Source of the DNA: Planctomycetota bacterium
GTDB taxonomy: Bacteria; Planctomycetota; Phycisphaerae; WQYP01
DNA length: 15,330 bases
Direction: 5' to 3'
Assembly (NCBI GenBank): GCA_021785155.1
Contig: JAJYGE010000520.1
Span: 1-15,330 of the forward strand
Positions 12,719-15,330 of the stretch are shown piece by piece. The notes under the pieces were generated by a model. That model did no database searches. It was not told the DNA's origin and saw only the letters and a program-made list of their open reading frames with translations. The position numbers were made by a program, and so were the translations under genes. Every line of letters begins with the position of its first letter. The stretch's first letter is position 1.

Positions 12719-13759
12719 ATGGATGAAATTCAACTCAACACGTTGTACGTTGTCACCGAGGGGGCGTATTTGCACCGCGAGGGCCAGGCGATTTTAATTC
12801 AGATCGACGGCAACGTCGCCGCGCGGCTGCCCATGCACATGATTGATTCCATTGCATGTTTCGGGCGGGTGATGGTCAGCCCGCAGTTGATGGAGGCGTG
12901 CGCGGAAGGGCAGATTCCGTTGAACTTCATGTCGGCCAGTGGACGGTTATTGGCCAGAATTGATACGCCGGGATCGGGTGGTGTGCGGTTGAAACGGGCA
13001 CAATTTCGACGGGCCGACGAAATGGCGTTTCGCGCGAATTTTACGCGGGCCGTCGTGGCGGGCAAGGTGCAAAATGCGCGGGGTAATTTGTTGCGGTCAG
13101 CGCGTGATCTGCCGGAGGATCGAGCGGCGGACGCGGAGGCATTGCGATCCGCGGCGACGTATCTGGCCAATGGATTATCGCAGTTGGAATTGGCCGATGC
13201 GGTGGATACGATGCGCGGGATGGAGGGCGATGCGGCGCGGCTTTATTTTGAAAACTTTGTCCGCATGACACCCGATGCACCGGCGGAACTACAATTTACC
13301 AAACGCACACGCCGCCCGCCGTTGGATCCGATCAATGCGCTATTATCATTGTTTTACAGCATTTTAACGCATGATTGCACGGCGGCGCTGGCGTGTGCGG
13401 GTCTGGACCCGTCGGTGGGATTTTTTCATGATGAACGGCCGGGTCGGCCATCACTGGCGCTGGATTTGATGGAGGAATTTCGGGCGTTTGTGGTGGACCG
13501 GTTTGTCATTACATTGATCAACCGCAAACAGGTGGGGGTGGATGATTTCATCACCCGTCCCGGCGGCGCGGTGGAGTTGAAAGATGCCGCGCGAAAGCGA
13601 TTAATCGGAGCCTATCAGGAACGTAAACAGGAAAAACGCATTCATCCGTACTTGAATCAGGAAGCCCCGTTGGGGCGCTTTCCGGCGTTGCAGGCCAAGA
13701 TTTTGGCGCGGCATATCCGGGGGGATATGCCGCATTATGTTCCGATAGTGTTCAAATGA
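12719..13759 (+). CDS. cas1: Cas1 integrase of the type I-C adaptation complex
   Basis: Cas1 with Cas2 inserts spacers into the first repeat. From ATG 12719 the protein has 346 residues, the normal type I-C size, and begins MDEIQLNTLYVVTEGAYLHR. The metal-binding residues appear in MEGDAARLYFENF (Glu169), SVGFFHDERPGRPSLALDL (His237) and LMEEFRAF (acidic residues 249-253). Other family motifs are SLFYSILTHDCTAAL, LINRKQV and the C-terminal RGDMPHYVPI. The frame extends upstream to 12638, but those residues overlap cas4 and do not resemble Cas1. The gene is separated from cas4 by 64 bases and from cas2 by 196 bases, so the module is looser than the interference genes. Confidence 0.96.
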   Translation: MDEIQLNTLYVVTEGAYLHREGQAILIQIDGNVAARLPMHMIDSIACFGRVMVSPQLMEACAEGQIPLNFMSASGRLLARIDTPGSGGVRLKRAQFRRADEMAFRANFTRAVVAGKVQNARGNLLRSARDLPEDRAADAEALRSAATYLANGLSQLELADAVDTMRGMEGDAARLYFENFVRMTPDAPAELQFTKRTRRPPLDPINALLSLFYSILTHDCTAALACAGLDPSVGFFHDERPGRPSLALDLMEEFRAFVVDRFVITLINRKQVGVDDFITRPGGAVELKDAARKRLIGAYQERKQEKRIHPYLNQEAPLGRFPALQAKILARHIRGDMPHYVPIVFK

Positions 13760-13955
13760 CGGTTCGGATTCAGCGGCCCCGATCCCAATCACAGATTGTG
13801 TGCCAATGGGATCGGGAATTGCAGTGCGGTTGATCGTACAAGTGTGGCGGGGCGTTCGCCGGTTGGCGGTGGAAATGAATATCGCATGTCCGCCTGTGTT
13901 TATCCCGATGTATCGGGACGCCGGGCGGCCAGCGCGTGTATTGAGGTAACGACAG
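13760..13955. other. Structured spacer between cas1 and cas2
   Basis: This 196-base gap is long for neighbouring cas1 and cas2, which often nearly touch. CCCGATCCCA (13778-13787) pairs perfectly with TGGGATCGGG (13807-13816), and TCCCGAT (13903-13909) with ATCGGGA (13912-13918) around two bases. The second is followed by a variant of the GC element found ahead of cas4 and cas1. No gene is visible. Confidence 0.65.
13903..13918. repeat. 16-base near-palindrome
   Basis: TCCCGAT, then GT, then ATCGGGA form a 7-bp stem with a two-base loop. The right half and following bases (ATGTATCGGGACGCC, 13908-13922) match 13 of 15 bases of GTGTACCGGGACGCC at 2791-2805 after purD, suggesting a dispersed element. 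Confidence 0.6.
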
Positions 13956-14246
13956 ATGGTGGTATTGGTGGCGTATGATGTTAATACGATGGACAGCGCG
14001 GGCCGCAAGCGGTTGCGGCGTGTGGCGAAGGCGTGTTTGGATTACGGCCAGCGGGTACAATATTCCGTGTTTGAATGCACGGTCGGGGATAAGGAATGGG
14101 CGATATTGCGGAGCCGGTTGGCCGGTGAGATTGACGTGCAACTGGATTCGGTTCGGTTTTATTTTCTGGATGCCACGGCAATCGGTCGGGTAGAGCATTT
14201 AGGGGCCAAAGAACCTCGGGATTTAAGCGAGCCATTGGTATTTTGA
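13956..14246 (+). CDS. cas2: Cas2, structural partner of Cas1
   Basis: Cas2 dimers bridge two Cas1 dimers in the integration complex. The 96-residue protein has the ferredoxin-like fold opening MVVLVAYDVNT with the conserved Asp8, then RRVAKACLDYGQRVQYSVFE (34-53 approx), and the type I-C ending VEHLGAKEPRDLSEPLVF. GAGGT (13943-13947) lies eight bases ahead of the ATG, supporting the start. It is the last gene before the leader and array, on the same strand. Confidence 0.95.
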   Translation: MVVLVAYDVNTMDSAGRKRLRRVAKACLDYGQRVQYSVFECTVGDKEWAILRSRLAGEIDVQLDSVRFYFLDATAIGRVEHLGAKEPRDLSEPLVF

Positions 14247-14492
14247 TGCTGGCCGGACGTGTTTGGAACATCGCGTATGTTAGCCGGCACATTGAATGTG
14301 CCGGTGGGAACAAAGTGTCGGCGTCGCCCCTGTTTAACGGGGCACGCGGCGTATTTGTTGACTTGGCCCGCGATCAACAGATTGCAGGCATTTTGTCCGC
14401 GTGCGGCGGCAAGTTAAAATAGTGGTGAACCGTGGATGGATAGGGTCAAAAGTGACCATGCAATTACATAACAGACAACATATAATGTATTC

Positions 14493-14532
14493 CGCGAACC
14501 CCCAGCGCGCACGAAAGTATGGGGGGTTCGCG
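14493..14532 (+). promoter_or_regulatory. 11-bp hairpin in the leader, just downstream of a -10 box
   Basis: CGCGAACCCCC (14493-14503) pairs perfectly with GGGGGTTCGCG (14522-14532) across an 18-base loop. It begins seven bases after TATAAT (14481-14486), about where transcription would start. No T run follows, so it is not an ordinary terminator. GGTTCGCG recurs at 14615-14622. Confidence 0.6.
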
Positions 14533-14549
14533 TTGTGTGAAAGTTCTTT

Positions 14550-14630
14550 GAAAAGTGAAAATTTCTCCTCATCCGTAGCTGGGAATGGCGCGAAAAGTGT
14601 GTCTCGCAAATGCCGGTTCGCGGAAAAGTG
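14550..14630 (+). repeat. Three GAAAAGTG motifs in the leader
   Basis: GAAAAGTG occurs at 14550-14557, 14592-14599 and 14623-14630, starting 42 and 31 bases apart, close to four and three turns of DNA. The last two sit in longer similar contexts (CGCGAAAAGTGTG and CGCGGAAAAGTGTG). Their place 40 to 120 bases from the first repeat suits binding sites used in spacer integration or array transcription. Confidence 0.6.
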
Positions 14631-14669
14631 TGAATCGGCCCTTATAATACCGAGAGTTAGAGCAAGGCA

Positions 14670-15330
14670 GTTCTCCGCGGCCCCAAGCCGCGGAGCGGAT
14701 TGAAACCATCTGCGGGATCTGGAAACCCGTAACCGAATCGGTGTTCTCCGCGGCCCCAAGCCGCGGAGCGGATTGAAACGACTAATCCGGCGACTACAGC
14801 CTTAAGCACATCCGTTCTCCGCGGCCCCAAGCCGCGGAGCGGATTGAAACTCATGTTGGTGAGGTCGTTGTACGTCACCGCGACGTTCTCCGCGGCCCCA
14901 AGCCGCGGAGCGGATTGAAACAAATCGTAAAATTGCGGGTTGTCCTTGTGTGTCGTTCTCCGCGGCCCCAAGCCGCGGAGCGGATTGAAACCCGGCATTC
15001 CTCAAGACTTACATCCATGTATCTATGTTCTCCGCGGCCCCAAGCCGCGGAGCGGATTGAAACAACCGAAATCGTGCGCTCTCCGCAGTCCGCGAAGTTC
15101 TCCGCGGCCCCAAGCCGCGGAGCGGATTGAAACCGTGCGGCTGTCACGTCGGCTGTCTGAACATTGCGTTCTCCGCGGCCCCAAGCCGCGGAGCGGATTG
15201 AAACTTGCTAACGCCCGGTGAAGGTGTGAAAGCATTGGTTCTCCGCGGCCCCAAGCCGCGGAGCGGATTGAAACAGCCCGGCCTTGGGCACCATTTTATT
15301 TTCAGACGTTCTCCGCGGCCCCAAGCCGCG
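14670..15330 (+). CRISPR. Type I-C CRISPR array, nine full repeats plus one cut by the window end
   Basis: The 37-base repeat consists of GTT, the arm CTCCGCGGC, loop CCCAA, arm GCCGCGGAG and tail CGGATTGAAAC. All nine complete copies are identical, starting at 14670, 14743, 14814, 14885, 14955, 15027, 15097, 15168 and 15238. A tenth starts at 15308 and is cut after 23 bases. The nine spacers are 36, 34, 34, 33, 35, 33, 34, 33 and 33 bases, all different. The 3' end ATTGAAAC and the position of cas2 show transcription on plus with the leader at the left. Cutting at the base of the 9-bp stem would leave the 11-base handle typical of type I-C. I recognise no spacer target. Confidence 0.98.

Larger units (their letters stand above)
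14247..14669 (+). promoter_or_regulatory. CRISPR leader, 423 bases
   Basis: The region between cas2 and the first repeat has no gene. After cas2 comes a perfect hairpin, CCGGCACAT (14284-14292) with ATGTGCCGG (14296-14304), which may end the cas transcript though no T run follows, then GCCCC/GGGGC (14326-14330, 14339-14343). Two TATAAT boxes occur, at 14481-14486 and 14643-14648. Neither has a good -35 at 17 bases. The second would start transcription roughly 15 bases before the first repeat. The last 120 bases contain three GAAAAGTG motifs. Confidence 0.7.

Noticed and set aside
15064..15096. Spacer 6 contains CTCTCCGCAGTCCGCG, resembling part of the repeat
   Set aside because: The likeness is short and interrupted, and the spacer has normal length and flanks, so a degenerate repeat is unlikely.
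14657..15235. Open frames with repeated peptide units on both strands of the array
   Set aside because: They are produced by translating the identical CRISPR repeats and have no start signals.

Overview
The window carries an almost complete type I-C CRISPR-Cas locus next to two core metabolic genes. It looks like a GC-rich bacterium. I lean towards Planctomycetota or a relative, because of the very small basic protein ahead of leuD and the spacers full of repeated phrases such as TTTGCGTTCTT and AAATCTGTG. That placement is an inference from style, not proof. I saw no tRNA, rRNA, transposase or integrase gene.

Layout: (1) 1-207, the start of an unrecognised minus-strand gene running off the left edge. 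(2) 208-685, non-coding, with a tandem and inverted repeat. (3) 686-2725, a 26-residue basic protein, leuD (leucine synthesis) and purD (purine synthesis), all on plus. (4) 2726-3941, about 1.2 kb without an intact gene, holding a terminator, imperfect repeats and what looks like the first 23 codons of a nucleotidyltransferase (AbiEii-like) gene. (5) 3942-4787, an exported six-bladed beta-propeller protein. (6) 4957-11595, the interference module: a stranded cas3-like N-terminus, then cas3, cas5c, cas8c (with an internal start for the small subunit Cas11c) and cas7, joined by overlaps of 4 to 8 bases. (7) 11596-12009, a gene-free gap rich in GC palindromes. (8) 12010-14246, the adaptation module cas4, cas1, cas2. 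(9) 14247-14669, leader. (10) 14670 to the right edge, a CRISPR array of nine complete 37-base repeats plus a tenth cut by the window end.

How it works together: Cas4, Cas1 and Cas2 select and insert new spacers at the leader end. The array transcript folds into 9-bp hairpins that Cas5c is expected to cut, as there is no cas6. Cas5c, Cas7, Cas8c and Cas11c form Cascade around the crRNA, and Cas3 (HD nuclease plus helicase) destroys the target.

The features most worth following are the 480-residue Cas7, far longer than usual for I-C and carrying about 150 extra residues in its middle; the duplicated cas3 start; the contrast in lysine codon use between the interference and adaptation modules; and the leader, which holds three helically spaced GAAAAGTG motifs and an 11-bp hairpin just after a TATAAT box.
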